A DNA stretch of 64,000 nucleotides. It comes from Bacillota bacterium. Lineage in GTDB: Bacteria > Bacillota > Clostridia > Lachnospirales > Lachnospiraceae. The position numbers and the translations under genes were made by a program. The notes beneath the pieces are model-generated. The model did no database searches and was not told the DNA's origin. It was given only the letters and a program-made list of their open reading frames with translations. The number at the start of each line of letters is the position of its first letter. The first letter of the stretch is position 1. Below are positions 32,388 to 41,870 of the stretch, piece by piece. The DNA is taken from assembly GCA_023437715.1 (NCBI GenBank), contig JAEZFK010000082.1, positions 1 through 64,000 on the forward strand. Direction: 5' to 3'.

Positions 32388-34144
32388 GCAGGGGTTCCTC
32401 CTTCCAGGGGTATTTTGATTGTCATGGAGGTAATATCTCCGGTAAGATTTATTTCAAAGGAAGCATGAGGGTGGAAAATTTTTATCCGGTTTTCCACATT
32501 TCTTATGCCAACCTTTCCATCGGAATATACCTCCTGAATGTTAATGGGAATCCCGTTATTTTGGGTTTCCAGAATCAGGGTATGATTCTTAACAGAGGCG
32601 GAAATGGAGATGGTGATGGAAATGCCTTCCCCCTCCATTCCATGCTTTAAGGCATTCTCCACAAGGGGCTGAATGAGAAGCCTTGGAATGGAAATATTCT
32701 TCGCCTCTTCCTCCATGGAGCTTGTGAAGGTCAGGCGGTCATCATACCGTATTTTAAGGAGATTGCAGTACTGGATGCAGAATTCAAATTCTTCCTGTAC
32801 GGTGGTCAGCTTTGCATTGCTGCAGGTATAGCGGAAGATCCGGGTCAGCTGGATAATGCTGTCCTCCAGCTCCTTTTTCATCCCGATCCGGTTCATGGAC
32901 AGGAAGCAGTTTAAGGTATTGTAGAGAAAGTGGGGGTTGACCTGGCTTTGAAGGGCCCGGTATTCCGCTTCCTGACGGTCGATCTCATATTTATAGGACC
33001 GGTCAATGTAAAGCTGAAGCTTCTGGATCATCTCATTTAAATTCTCCGCAATCAGGGACAATTCTTCCGTGTTAAAGGAATCATTCTGCAAAAGGTCTGT
33101 GTCGGGAACAGAGGCCTCCAAGTCTCCCCGCGCCACCTTTTTCATGGTATTTAAAATGGAATTTAAGGCAAGGGCGGTCTTTTTTGAGTTGGAGCGGAAG
33201 ATGGAGAATGCGGCCAGAATGGAGATAAGGCTTAAAACTGCAGCCAGGCCCCAGACAATGGATACCTCCTTAAAAGTATCATTTTGGGAGGAGACAAAAA
33301 TAAGCTGCCAGGGCATCCCTGAAATATCGCTTTTGTACAGGCGGTAAGTATCGGAATCAGTCTCTATGGTGCTTTCCGCGGAAGGAAGCCTTTCAATGAC
33401 TTTTTCCTCCACCTTTCCCACCTGGTAAACAGGAGTCCCGTCCGGGCCGGTGATGACAAAGCCTGAATTCTCGCTTAGGCTTACGCTGCTGAAAATGTCC
33501 TTGATGATTTTGTCGGAGGCATCGATCCGGATGACGCCCAGCTTCCGCTTGGTGTACACGTTGCGGACCGTATGAAGGGCGGAAATGACCGTTGTCTCAG
33601 AGCGGATATAAGGGGGCGCCTCAGAAACCATAAAGTAATATGGTTCGGTTGTATTTAAAACCTGCTGATACCAGGGCTGAAGCTCATATGGGTAGTCCGT
33701 GGTGCTGATTAAGTCGCTGTTTTTTGTTGCGGTGACCATGATGTGGTTGTCCGGGTTTACAGGCATGAAAGAAACTGCCAGGATATCCTCTCTTGCAGTG
33801 TTTAAAATGCGCTGTATGGACGTGGTATAATTTTGCCGGTGACGCTCGATCCGGTAGTCCAAAGAACCTTCTTTTGTATATTTCCCGTTATCAACGGCTG
33901 CAAAAAAGTTCAGGATATCATCATAAATATAAGGGGTAAGGGCCAGCCTTTTTAAGTCGGACACATAGGTGCTTAAATTGGTTGAGATGGAATAAAGGGA
34001 GGTTGAAAAGTATTTTTCATTGTTCCTGTAAATCCTGTTCTGAAAGTAAAAGGCAAGTATAGTGGCCATGATGATAATGGGTAAAACAGTGCTGACGAGA
34101 AACAGAGCTAAAAACCGGTTTTGAAAGCTCTGGCGTTTTTTCAT
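32384..34144 (-). CDS. YesM-type sensor histidine kinase
   Basis: A 586-residue membrane kinase. TM1 is at residues ~11-32 (LALFLVSTVLPIIIMATILAF), then an extracellular dCache-like sensor of about 250 residues, TM2 (GLAAVLSLISILAAFSIF) and a HAMP domain. The His_kinase module contains ALQSQVNPHFLYNTLN, with the phospho-acceptor His in NPHFLYN, and an ATPase domain (PLVENALKHG). The start follows GGAGGTGA. The extracellular domain could sense a sugar directly or a sugar-loaded binding protein. Confidence 0.9.
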   Translation of the reverse strand: MKKRQSFQNRFLALFLVSTVLPIIIMATILAFYFQNRIYRNNEKYFSTSLYSISTNLSTYVSDLKRLALTPYIYDDILNFFAAVDNGKYTKEGSLDYRIERHRQNYTTSIQRILNTAREDILAVSFMPVNPDNHIMVTATKNSDLISTTDYPYELQPWYQQVLNTTEPYYFMVSEAPPYIRSETTVISALHTVRNVYTKRKLGVIRIDASDKIIKDIFSSVSLSENSGFVITGPDGTPVYQVGKVEEKVIERLPSAESTIETDSDTYRLYKSDISGMPWQLIFVSSQNDTFKEVSIVWGLAAVLSLISILAAFSIFRSNSKKTALALNSILNTMKKVARGDLEASVPDTDLLQNDSFNTEELSLIAENLNEMIQKLQLYIDRSYKYEIDRQEAEYRALQSQVNPHFLYNTLNCFLSMNRIGMKKELEDSIIQLTRIFRYTCSNAKLTTVQEEFEFCIQYCNLLKIRYDDRLTFTSSMEEEAKNISIPRLLIQPLVENALKHGMEGEGISITISISASVKNHTLILETQNNGIPINIQEVYSDGKVGIRNVENRIKIFHPHASFEINLTGDITSMTIKIPLEGGTPA

Positions 34145-34167
34145 ATTAGGTCACCTCCTGGGCCTAT

Positions 34168-34196
34168 ATTGTATCCATATTATATACGTTTTTCAA
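34168..34196 (-). promoter_or_regulatory. Sigma-A promoter of the yesMN-like genes
   Basis: On the minus strand TTGAAA (34191-34196), a 17-bp spacer and TACAAT (34168-34173), 24 bp upstream of the kinase start. Confidence 0.65.
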
Positions 34197-34329
34197 TCCC
34201 CTATGAGGAAAATGATAGAAATGAGCCTGAAAGTGTAGATTTGAGTATCTTACAGAATCAAAAGGACTATGCTAAACTAAGGATACAAAATAGCCGGCTA
34301 AAAAAATATGAACATAAGGGAGAATTTTT

Positions 34330-35658
34330 ATGAAGAAGTTAGCACTTGCCTCACTGGCAGGTTTCCTTGCAGTCAGCATGATCGGCTGCTCCAAGGCTCC
34401 TCAGGAGCCTGTGGAGACAACCACAGCGGCTGTGACAGAAGCAGCAAAAGAAACAGAAACCAAAGGGAATGCAGTTGCCCCCACAGGTGTTACCATTGAA
34501 TTTTTGTATAACTTAAACGGGGAATCCGTCAGCGACGCCATTCAGGATGTTTGCAAGCAGTTTACAGAGGAAACGGGAATCGGCGTGGAAGCAGTTATGC
34601 CGGGAGCCAATTTTTCTGATATCATGAAGACCAGAATGGCCTCCAACCAGCTTCCTGATGTGTGGACAACCCATGGCTGGGCTGTTGCAAGATATGCGGA
34701 ATATTTATCCCCTTTAAATGATTTTGACTTTGCATCCCATATTTCCCCAAGCATTAAGGGACAGGTTACCGATGACCAGGGAAATCTTTACACCCTTCCC
34801 ATTGACATGGATTTAACCGGAATGATCTACAACGAAAATGTTCTGGAAGAAGCCGGTGTGAATGTAGACGACATCAAAACCTGGGCTGATTTTGAAGCGG
34901 CCTGCGACAAGATCAAGGCAGCAGGCCTTACCCCCATCCAGCTGGGCGGAAAAGACAGCTACACCATGGGAAATATGATGGATTTCGTAGCGCCTACCCT
35001 GATCACAAATGAGGATGATGCCGCTCAGGCAGCTCTTTTAGACGGCAGCTTTGACTGGAGCAAGTGGAACGTGGTTGTAAACCAGATTGATTCCTGGAGA
35101 CAGAAGGGCTACTTCAATACAGATGCCGTTACCGCAGATTTCATGACCGGTATTAAGGCGCTTGCGGCCGATAAGGCGGCGTTCATGTTCACCGCAGCCA
35201 GCGGAATCACGGAAACCTATGTTCAGAACCCTGACACAAAGATGGGCTTTATGCCTCTTCCCGCAAGAGAAGAAGGGTTAAAGAGATCCTTAATGACAGG
35301 TGAGCACTTTGCAGTGGGAATGTCAAAGACCACAGAGCATCCGGAGGAAGTAAAGCAGTTTATGGAATTCCTTGCCCGGGAAGACATCAGCTCTTACCTT
35401 GCAACAAAATGCGGCATGCCGTCCGGACTTGACAACGTAGTGAGCGATACAGGAAGACTGGCTCCTTTCTATGACAAATATGCAAATGACAGTTCCATCT
35501 TAAACATTCCGTATTTTGACAGAAAATACCTTCCCAGCGGTATGTGGAACGACCTCTGCGTAACAGGAGCAGCCATTGTTTCAGGACAGTCCGATGCCCT
35601 GACCGTTGCAGTAGACCAGATGAAGACAAGCTATGAGGAAAAGAAAGCACAGGAGTAA
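34330..35658 (+). CDS. Sugar ABC transporter substrate-binding lipoprotein
   Basis: A 442-residue family-1 solute-binding lipoprotein. The signal peptide ends in SMIGC, giving lipidated Cys20. A Thr/Glu-rich tether (about 22-50) is followed by the two-lobed binding fold (MPGANFSDIMKTRMASNQLPDVW, LPIDMDLTGMIYN, TPIQLGGKDSY, FMFTAASGI). It starts after AAGGGAGA. Two permease genes follow after 2 bp and -1 bp, then an alpha-galactosidase, so raffinose/melibiose-type alpha-galactosides are the likely ligands. No ATPase is encoded here; such importers commonly share an MsmK-type ATPase made elsewhere. Confidence 0.92.
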   Translation: MKKLALASLAGFLAVSMIGCSKAPQEPVETTTAAVTEAAKETETKGNAVAPTGVTIEFLYNLNGESVSDAIQDVCKQFTEETGIGVEAVMPGANFSDIMKTRMASNQLPDVWTTHGWAVARYAEYLSPLNDFDFASHISPSIKGQVTDDQGNLYTLPIDMDLTGMIYNENVLEEAGVNVDDIKTWADFEAACDKIKAAGLTPIQLGGKDSYTMGNMMDFVAPTLITNEDDAAQAALLDGSFDWSKWNVVVNQIDSWRQKGYFNTDAVTADFMTGIKALAADKAAFMFTAASGITETYVQNPDTKMGFMPLPAREEGLKRSLMTGEHFAVGMSKTTEHPEEVKQFMEFLAREDISSYLATKCGMPSGLDNVVSDTGRLAPFYDKYANDSSILNIPYFDRKYLPSGMWNDLCVTGAAIVSGQSDALTVAVDQMKTSYEEKKAQE

Positions 35659-35660
35659 AC

Positions 35661-36533
35661 ATGAAGATTCAGAAAAAATCAGCGATCAATCTGTTTTATA
35701 TTCCGGCAGTGGTACTGTTTCTTGTTTTTGTAATTTATCCCTTTGTCCAGGGTATCCGGCTGTCCTTTACCAACTGGAATGGATATTCCCAGACAATGAA
35801 GTATGTGGGGATTAAGAATTACATCAGATTGTTTCAGGATGCAAATGTAAAGACAGCACTGGTCAATACACTTATTTACGGCGTTATGAGTACTGTAATC
35901 CAGAACATACTGGGACTTGGCTATGCGTTATTTTTAAATACAAAGTTTAAGGGGCGTTCCCTTGTCAGAACGATTATCTACATGCCGGTTATGATTGCTC
36001 CGCTGATTATGGGTTACATCATGTACTTCTTCTTTCAGTATGACGGAGGTGCGGTCAATGATATTCTGACCGCTCTCCACATGGAGCCGGTGGATTTACT
36101 GGTTCATTCAGGAACTGCCATTAATATCATCGTTTTGGTAAACTCCTTACAGTTTGTGGGCGTGGCCATGGTCATCTACCTGGCAGGGCTTCAGAATGTG
36201 CCGGCCATGTATTATGAGGCGGCCATGATTGACGGAGCCACTTTCTGGGAACGTTTTAAGCACATTACCATTCCCCTGCTGATGCCTGCCATATCCTCTT
36301 CTACCATCTTAAACCTGATCGGAGGCTTAAAGCTCTTTGACCTGGTTATGGCACTTACAAGCGGAGGACCGGGCTTCAGCACCCATTCCCTGTCCACTCT
36401 GGTTACAAACCAGTATTTTTCAGCCCAGTCCGCAGGATACGCTTCAGCAATCGGAATCTTTACATTCCTGCTGATTATGATTATCAGCAATGTGGTCATG
36501 GGGTATTTTGACAGGAAGGAGGTGGATGCGTAA
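35661..36533 (+). CDS. Sugar ABC transporter permease (MalF/MsmF type)
   Basis: A 290-residue inner-membrane permease with six transmembrane segments. The EAA loop (EAAMIDGATFWERFKHITIPLL) contacts the ATPase. It lies 2 bp after the binding-protein gene, and its stop shares one base with the start of the next permease, so the three are co-translated. It should pair with the next gene to form the translocation channel. Confidence 0.92.
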   Translation: MKIQKKSAINLFYIPAVVLFLVFVIYPFVQGIRLSFTNWNGYSQTMKYVGIKNYIRLFQDANVKTALVNTLIYGVMSTVIQNILGLGYALFLNTKFKGRSLVRTIIYMPVMIAPLIMGYIMYFFFQYDGGAVNDILTALHMEPVDLLVHSGTAINIIVLVNSLQFVGVAMVIYLAGLQNVPAMYYEAAMIDGATFWERFKHITIPLLMPAISSSTILNLIGGLKLFDLVMALTSGGPGFSTHSLSTLVTNQYFSAQSAGYASAIGIFTFLLIMIISNVVMGYFDRKEVDA

Positions 36534-37354
36534 TGAAAGGATCAAGAGTTTCCAATGCCTGGAAGTATGTCCTGGCCCTAATCATCATTGTAATCCACTT
36601 TGTTCCCATTTATATGGTGGTTGCCATCGCTTTTAAATCCCCATATGACCATTCTTCCAGATGGGCCTTTCCGGGATACCTTTACTTAAAAAACATTTAC
36701 ACCGCCCTGGAGCGGGGAGGAATGTTCCTGGCCCTTAAAAATACCGTAATCATCAGCGGTGTGGCAATTCTGTTTATTGTGGTGGTAGGGGCCATGGCTG
36801 CTTACCCTCTTGCCAGGAATAAAAGCAGGCTGAACAACCTGGTGAAAGGGTTCATTATGGGCGTTATGATGATTCCGCCCTTAAGCATTCTGGTTCCCTT
36901 ATATTCCTTTATGGCAAAGATACAGGGAATCAATTCCTACTGGGGCATGATCGTGACCTTAATCACTTTCCAGCTTCCCACCAGCATCTTTTTGTTTTCC
37001 AGCTTTATTACCAGCATTCCGGTTGCCCTTGAGGAAGCGGCGGCAATCGACGGCTGCGGGCCCTTCCAGACGTTTTTCAGGATCATTATGCCTCAGTTAA
37101 AGCCGGTAACCGCGTCTGTCATCATCATCACCGGCGTGAACTGCTGGAACAATTACCAGTTTGCCTTATACTTACTCCAGTCCCCCAAGATCAAGACCAT
37201 CACTCTGGCTATTGCAGGTTTCTTTTCCGCAGACTCGGCCAATGTCAACGGAGCGGCGGCGGCTGCCTTTATCGGGATACTTCCCATGGTCGTGGTGTTC
37301 CTGTTCTTACAGAAATACTTTATCCAGGGCATGGTGGACAGTGCCATCAAGTAA
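36533..37354 (+). CDS. Sugar ABC transporter permease (MalG/MsmG type)
   Basis: A 273-residue permease with six transmembrane segments and the EAA loop EEAAAIDGCGPFQTFFRIIMP. It overlaps the preceding permease gene by one base (TAATG) and precedes the alpha-galactosidase by about 100 bp. A small hairpin in that gap may reduce or process the downstream transcript. Confidence 0.92.
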   Translation: MKGSRVSNAWKYVLALIIIVIHFVPIYMVVAIAFKSPYDHSSRWAFPGYLYLKNIYTALERGGMFLALKNTVIISGVAILFIVVVGAMAAYPLARNKSRLNNLVKGFIMGVMMIPPLSILVPLYSFMAKIQGINSYWGMIVTLITFQLPTSIFLFSSFITSIPVALEEAAAIDGCGPFQTFFRIIMPQLKPVTASVIIITGVNCWNNYQFALYLLQSPKIKTITLAIAGFFSADSANVNGAAAAAFIGILPMVVVFLFLQKYFIQGMVDSAIK

Positions 37355-37390
37355 CAGGAAAATAAAATAATTAAATAGGATTCAGAAAAG

Positions 37391-37425
37391 AAAAGCGGGG
37401 ATCGGACAGACTTCCGCTTTCTTTC
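37391..37425 (+). terminator. Hairpin between the permease and alpha-galactosidase genes
   Basis: AAAGCGG (37392-37398) pairs with CCGCTTT (37414-37420), followed by CTTTCT. The T-run is imperfect, so it may be an attenuating or mRNA-processing hairpin within the operon and not a full stop. Confidence 0.5.
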
Positions 37426-37453
37426 TAAAATTATTGAAAGATTGAGGTTCATT

Positions 37454-39643
37454 ATGAGTGTACAATATATTGAGGACAAAAAGGTGTTTCTGCTGAATAC
37501 GAAGAATACCAGCTATCAGTTCCGGGTGGCGGAGTTTGGATTTTTAGAACACTTATATTATGGAAGAAAGATCTCCGATGCGGCGGATTATCTTCCGGTT
37601 AGAATCCGTCACGGGTTTGAAGCCAACCCCTATGAGTCGGAAAAGGACAGGACCGTCTGCCTGGATGTGCTGGAACAGGAATATCCGGGATTCGGAGTTT
37701 CGGATTTCCGTGCTTCTGCAGTCAGCATCATCAATGAAGACGGCTCCAACTGCGTGGACTTAAGGTATGTATCCCATCAGGTGACTGACGGAAAATACAG
37801 CTTAAGCGGAATGCCGTCCCTGCGGGACAATGAGGGCACATGGCAGACCCTGGAGGTTCTGATGAAGGACCCTTATACCCAGGTGGAGGTGACTCTTGTC
37901 TACGGCGTGCTGGAAGAGTATGACATCATTACGAGATGCGCCAGGGTCCGGAACGCGGGGAAAGAGACCGTGTTTGTCAATGCAGCCCATTCCACCTGTA
38001 TTTCTTTCCCCACGGATCAGATGGATATGATCAGCTTTTACGGAAGCTGGGGCCATGAGCGGTGCGTGGAAAGAACTCCTGTGAGACACGGAAAGATTAC
38101 CGTGGACAGTGCCAGAGGCATCTCCAGCCATTATCAGAATCCTTCAGCCGTTCTCTGCAGTCCTGACGCGACAGAGGATGGGGGAGACTGCTGCGGGATT
38201 GCCCTGGTTTACAGCGGAAATTTTGCAATCACAACGGAAGTCAATGATTTTAAACAGACCAGGCTGGTGGCCGGAGTCAACCCGGAGACCTTGTATTGGG
38301 AGCTTTCAAAGGACGGCGTGTTCGAGACGCCGGAAGCGGTCATGACCTACAGCTATGAGGGCCTTTCCAAAATGAGCCGCAATTTCCACGGAGCAGTCAG
38401 AAACCATTTAATTCCCAGCCGGTTTATCAATGAGAGGTGCCCGGTCCTCATCAACAACTGGGAGGCCACCATGATCGACTTTGACGAAGAAATGCTGGTG
38501 AACATTGCCGAAAAGGCAAAGGAACTGGGCGTTGAGATGTTTGTCATGGATGACGGCTGGTTTGGAAGAAGGACCGATGAATACAGAGGCCTTGGAGACT
38601 GGCAGTGCAACTTAAATAAGCTGCCCAGCGGAATTCCCGGATTTTCTGCAAGGATTCACAATATGGGATTAAAGTTCGGCATCTGGATCGAGCCGGAAAT
38701 GGTCAACGAGGATTCTAAGCTATATGAGGAGCACCCCGACTGGTGCATCCGGATTCCGGGAAGAAAGCCAACCCGCCAGAGATATCAGCTGATCCTGGAT
38801 TTTGGCAGGGATGAAGTGGTGGAGGCCATTTTCCGTCAGCTTTATGAGGAATTTAAGGATGCTCAGATTGATTATATCAAGTGGGATATGAACCGGAGCA
38901 TGACGGACCGTTTTTCCGGGGCCCTTCCTGCCCACAGGCAGGGAGAGGTCTGCCACAGGTATGTGCTGGGCCTTTATAAGCTGATGGATAAAATGACAAA
39001 GGCTTTCCCCAATGTGCGCTTTGAAGGCTGCAGCGGAGGCGGAGGAAGGTTTGATATGGGCGTTCTCTACTATATGCCCCAGATCTGGTGCTCCGATGAT
39101 ACGGATGCGGTGGAAAGGCTTCATATCCAGTACGGAACTTCCATGATCTATCCGCCCTTTGCCATGGGAGCCCATGTGTCCGAATGCCCTAACCAGCAGA
39201 CTGGAAGAACGGTTTCCATTGATACGAGGGCGGCCCTCGCCTATTTCGGAACCTTTGGGTATGAGCTGGACTTAAATAAGATCTCAGAGGAAGAGCAGGA
39301 GGCGGTCCGCAGGCAGGTAAAATACTATCAGGAACACGGACTGGTGTCCGCCCATGGAGACTATTACCGCCTGACCAATCCGGAGACAGAAAGGGAGTAC
39401 GGAGCCTTTATGTCCGTTTCCCAGGATAAAAAAGAAGCAATTCTGGGGTATGTACAGCGGGTTTCCGGGGCAAATAAGGGAATTATTTATTTGAAGCTGC
39501 GGGGGCTTGAAGAGGAAATGGTGTACGAGATTCCGGAGCTTGGATTAAAGCTTTCCGGGGCTGCGCTGATGTATGCGGGACTGCCTATGCCGGTGATTAA
39601 GGCGGACAATGAAGCCAGAGTGTTTACCTTGCTGGCGAAGTAA
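37454..39643 (+). CDS. Alpha-galactosidase, glycoside hydrolase family 36
   Basis: A 729-residue cytoplasmic enzyme releasing galactose from alpha-1,6-linked oligosaccharides such as raffinose and melibiose. An N-terminal beta-sandwich leads into the catalytic barrel. The nucleophile is Asp478 in YIKWDMNRS and the acid/base is Asp548 in WCSDDTDAVERL, the same numbers as in the well-studied Geobacillus enzyme of 729 residues. Other hallmarks are MDDGWFG, GIWIEPEMV and EGCSGGGGRFD. Start chosen at 37454 after TTGAGG; the ATG at 37442 is less favoured. There is no signal peptide, consistent with hydrolysis after import by the upstream transporter. Confidence 0.94.
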   Translation: MSVQYIEDKKVFLLNTKNTSYQFRVAEFGFLEHLYYGRKISDAADYLPVRIRHGFEANPYESEKDRTVCLDVLEQEYPGFGVSDFRASAVSIINEDGSNCVDLRYVSHQVTDGKYSLSGMPSLRDNEGTWQTLEVLMKDPYTQVEVTLVYGVLEEYDIITRCARVRNAGKETVFVNAAHSTCISFPTDQMDMISFYGSWGHERCVERTPVRHGKITVDSARGISSHYQNPSAVLCSPDATEDGGDCCGIALVYSGNFAITTEVNDFKQTRLVAGVNPETLYWELSKDGVFETPEAVMTYSYEGLSKMSRNFHGAVRNHLIPSRFINERCPVLINNWEATMIDFDEEMLVNIAEKAKELGVEMFVMDDGWFGRRTDEYRGLGDWQCNLNKLPSGIPGFSARIHNMGLKFGIWIEPEMVNEDSKLYEEHPDWCIRIPGRKPTRQRYQLILDFGRDEVVEAIFRQLYEEFKDAQIDYIKWDMNRSMTDRFSGALPAHRQGEVCHRYVLGLYKLMDKMTKAFPNVRFEGCSGGGGRFDMGVLYYMPQIWCSDDTDAVERLHIQYGTSMIYPPFAMGAHVSECPNQQTGRTVSIDTRAALAYFGTFGYELDLNKISEEEQEAVRRQVKYYQEHGLVSAHGDYYRLTNPETEREYGAFMSVSQDKKEAILGYVQRVSGANKGIIYLKLRGLEEEMVYEIPELGLKLSGAALMYAGLPMPVIKADNEARVFTLLAK

Positions 39644-39698
39644 TAAGAGTATAAATTCCGTTCTGAAAGCTCGAAAGCTTTATAGAAAGGCAGGAAAA

Positions 39699-39757
39699 AA
39701 GGAGTTGCTGCAAAAAAGAAAGTTTATCATTTGGCTTTCTTTTTGCAGCAGCTCCTT
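39699..39757. terminator. Bidirectional terminator between alpha-galactosidase and the V-ATPase operon
   Basis: A long stem, about 22 bp, pairs 39699-39722 (GGAGTTGCTGC then the A-run and GAAAG) with 39735-39757 (CTTTC then TTTTTGCAGCAGCTCC). Both operons converge on it, and A/T tracts inside the stem allow termination in either direction. Confidence 0.8.
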
Positions 39758-39767
39758 ATGTGTTGTC

Positions 39768-39833
39768 TTACATGTCTAAGAGCAGTGTCTTCAGAGAGGT
39801 CAGGTAATTGCCCACGGCTTCTAAGTTCCGCTC
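39768..39833 (-). other. Out-of-frame C-terminal tail following V-ATPase subunit D
   Basis: Just beyond the subunit D stop, a shifted frame reads 21 protein-like codons (containing LEAVGNYLTSLKTLLLDM) and ends in TAA immediately before the terminator. The loss of one base near AATAAGAGC would produce this arrangement. Confidence 0.45.
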
Positions 39834-40441
39834 TTATTCCTCTTAATCACCTTAAGCCTGGTAAACTCTTCCCTGTCCTTTTCCTCAAGGGCATTGGTAA
39901 TATTCCTTGTCAGAGTCTCATATCTGGGAATTGTAATGTTCTTTAAGGCATTGGCCCGCTTCTGGGTCCTCTTAATGCTGTTTGCCAGCCGGTATGCCGA
40001 ATTCTCCACCATGGACAGCTTTACCGTCAGCTTTTTCACTTTCTCAAACTGATAACGGGCTTCATCAAGGGATTCCCTGGTGCTGTAATAGGCATAAGTT
40101 AAGTTTAAGGGCATTTCTTCATGCTCCACCAGGGGTATTTCCGTCCCCATAATGCTGCGGGTCTTAATCCGCACCGTGGTATCCACAGGAACAGCCATGG
40201 CGATGTCCTGGACATAGTTAATGCCCAGGTCAATATTGGCTCTTTGCAGGGCCTTATAAGCGGAGGTGAAAGTCACATCGATTTCCGACTGGATGCCCTT
40301 TGCCTCGTCGATTAAGCTCATCAGCTCCTTAATCAGAATATTTCTCTTTTTATCCATCAGCTCATAGCCCTGGCTGGCAAGAGCCAGAGAGCTTTTCGCA
40401 AGGATTAGATTTCCCTTAGTGGGAAAGGTTCTTGGATCCAT
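39821..40441 (-). CDS. ntpD: V-type ATP synthase subunit D (central stalk)
   Basis: A 206-residue coiled-coil rotor shaft linking the A3B3 head to the c-ring. N-terminal FPTKGNLILAKSSLALASQGYELMDKKRN and C-terminal NALKNITIPRYE with FTRLKVIK are family hallmarks; the long antiparallel helices flank a globular middle. It starts after AGGAGGG, 11 bp behind subunit B, and is the last gene of the operon. The C terminus may have been shortened by a frameshift. The missing tail lies outside the helices that fill the head, so function may persist. Confidence 0.92.
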   Translation of the reverse strand: MDPRTFPTKGNLILAKSSLALASQGYELMDKKRNILIKELMSLIDEAKGIQSEIDVTFTSAYKALQRANIDLGINYVQDIAMAVPVDTTVRIKTRSIMGTEIPLVEHEEMPLNLTYAYYSTRESLDEARYQFEKVKKLTVKLSMVENSAYRLANSIKRTQKRANALKNITIPRYETLTRNITNALEEKDREEFTRLKVIKRNKSGT

Positions 40442-40452
40442 GGACAGCCCTC

Positions 40453-41856
40453 CTATTCTTCTGAAGCCTCAAGGGTGGTTTCTTTGTAATACTGGTCTAA
40501 GACCTTGGTATCCACACGGTCCAGCTCTGCCCTGGGCAGAAGTCCCAGAAGCTCCCAGCCGATATTTAAGGTTTCTACAATATTACGGTTGGCCCGGTTT
40601 CCCTGGCCTACAAAACGGTTCTCAAATTCCTTTCCGAACACCAGGTACTTTTTGTCAATGGGAGAAAGTTCATCCTCTCCGATGACCGAGGCCAGAGCTC
40701 TTGCATCCCCCACCTTTGCATAGCAGGAGAAGAGCTGGTTTGCCAGTCCCTGGTGATCCGCCCGGGTAAACCCTTCTCCGATGCCGTCCTTCATCAGACG
40801 GCTCAATGAGGGAAGCACGTTAATGGGCGGATAAACCGACTGGCCGTATAAGGTCCGGTCCAGAACGATCTGTCCTTCCGTAATATACCCTGTCAAATCC
40901 GGAATGGGATGGGTGATATCGTCATTTGGCATGGTCAAAATAGGAATCTGAGTCACGGATCCGTGTCTGTCCTTAACGATTCCCGCCCGCTCATAAAGAG
41001 AGGCCAGCTCACTGTATAGATAGCCCGGATATCCCTTTCTGGAGGGAATCTCTCCCTTGGAAGAGGAAACCTCACGAAGGGCCTCGGCATAAGCCGTCAT
41101 ATCCGTTAAAATTACCAGAATGTGCATCCCTTTTTCAAAGGCCAGATATTCCGCCAGAGTAAGGGCCACCTTCGGCGTAATCAGCCGTTCCACCACCGGA
41201 TCATTTGCCAGGTTAATGAACATGGCCACGTGGTCGGAAACCCCGCTTTCCTCAAAGGTGCGGCGGAAGAAATCAGCCACATCGTATTTCACGCCCATAG
41301 CTGCAAAAACCACGGCGAATTTTTCACTGGTATTAGCGTCGTCTCCCAGAGAGGCCTGCTGGACGATCTGGGCAGCCAGCTCGTCGTGGGGAAGGCCGTT
41401 TCCTGAGAAGATGGGAAGCTTTTGTCCCCGGATCAAGGTCATAAGCCCGTCAATGGCGGAAATTCCCGTGCGGATATAATCCCTGGGGTATTCCCTGGTC
41501 ACGGGATTTAAGGGCTTTCCGTTCACATCCAGAAAGGTCTCGGAGTTTATATCCCCCAGCCCGTCAATGGGTTCCCCAATGCCGTTAAAGGTGCGACCCA
41601 GCATATCCTCGGACACGGCAAGCTCCATGGGGTGGCCGGTGAGCCGGGTGTGGACATTTCTGAGGGCAAGGCCGTCGGTTCCCTCAAACACCTGAATAAT
41701 GGCCTTATTCTCGTAAACCTCAATGATGCGCCCCAGCTTTTTGGCTTTTCCTTCCACGGTCATTTCCACAATTTCATCAAAGGAAGCATCCTGGACGCCT
41801 TCCAGAACGACTAAGGGACCGTTGATGGCGCTTAGTCCTAAATATTCGATTGCCAT
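40453..41856 (-). CDS. ntpB: V-type ATP synthase subunit B (non-catalytic)
   Basis: A 467-residue head subunit that alternates with A in the A3B3 ring. Family motifs include GRTFNGIGEPIDG, PIFSGNGLPHDELAAQI, ILTDMTAYAEALREVSSSKGEIPSRKGYPGYLYSELASLYERAG and PSLSRLMKDGIGEG. The P-loop is degenerate (SGNGLPHD), as expected for the regulatory subunit. It starts after AGGAGG, 14 bp behind subunit A. Confidence 0.95.
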   Translation of the reverse strand: MAIEYLGLSAINGPLVVLEGVQDASFDEIVEMTVEGKAKKLGRIIEVYENKAIIQVFEGTDGLALRNVHTRLTGHPMELAVSEDMLGRTFNGIGEPIDGLGDINSETFLDVNGKPLNPVTREYPRDYIRTGISAIDGLMTLIRGQKLPIFSGNGLPHDELAAQIVQQASLGDDANTSEKFAVVFAAMGVKYDVADFFRRTFEESGVSDHVAMFINLANDPVVERLITPKVALTLAEYLAFEKGMHILVILTDMTAYAEALREVSSSKGEIPSRKGYPGYLYSELASLYERAGIVKDRHGSVTQIPILTMPNDDITHPIPDLTGYITEGQIVLDRTLYGQSVYPPINVLPSLSRLMKDGIGEGFTRADHQGLANQLFSCYAKVGDARALASVIGEDELSPIDKKYLVFGKEFENRFVGQGNRANRNIVETLNIGWELLGLLPRAELDRVDTKVLDQYYKETTLEASEE

Positions 41857-41870
41857 AGCCGGCCTCCTTT

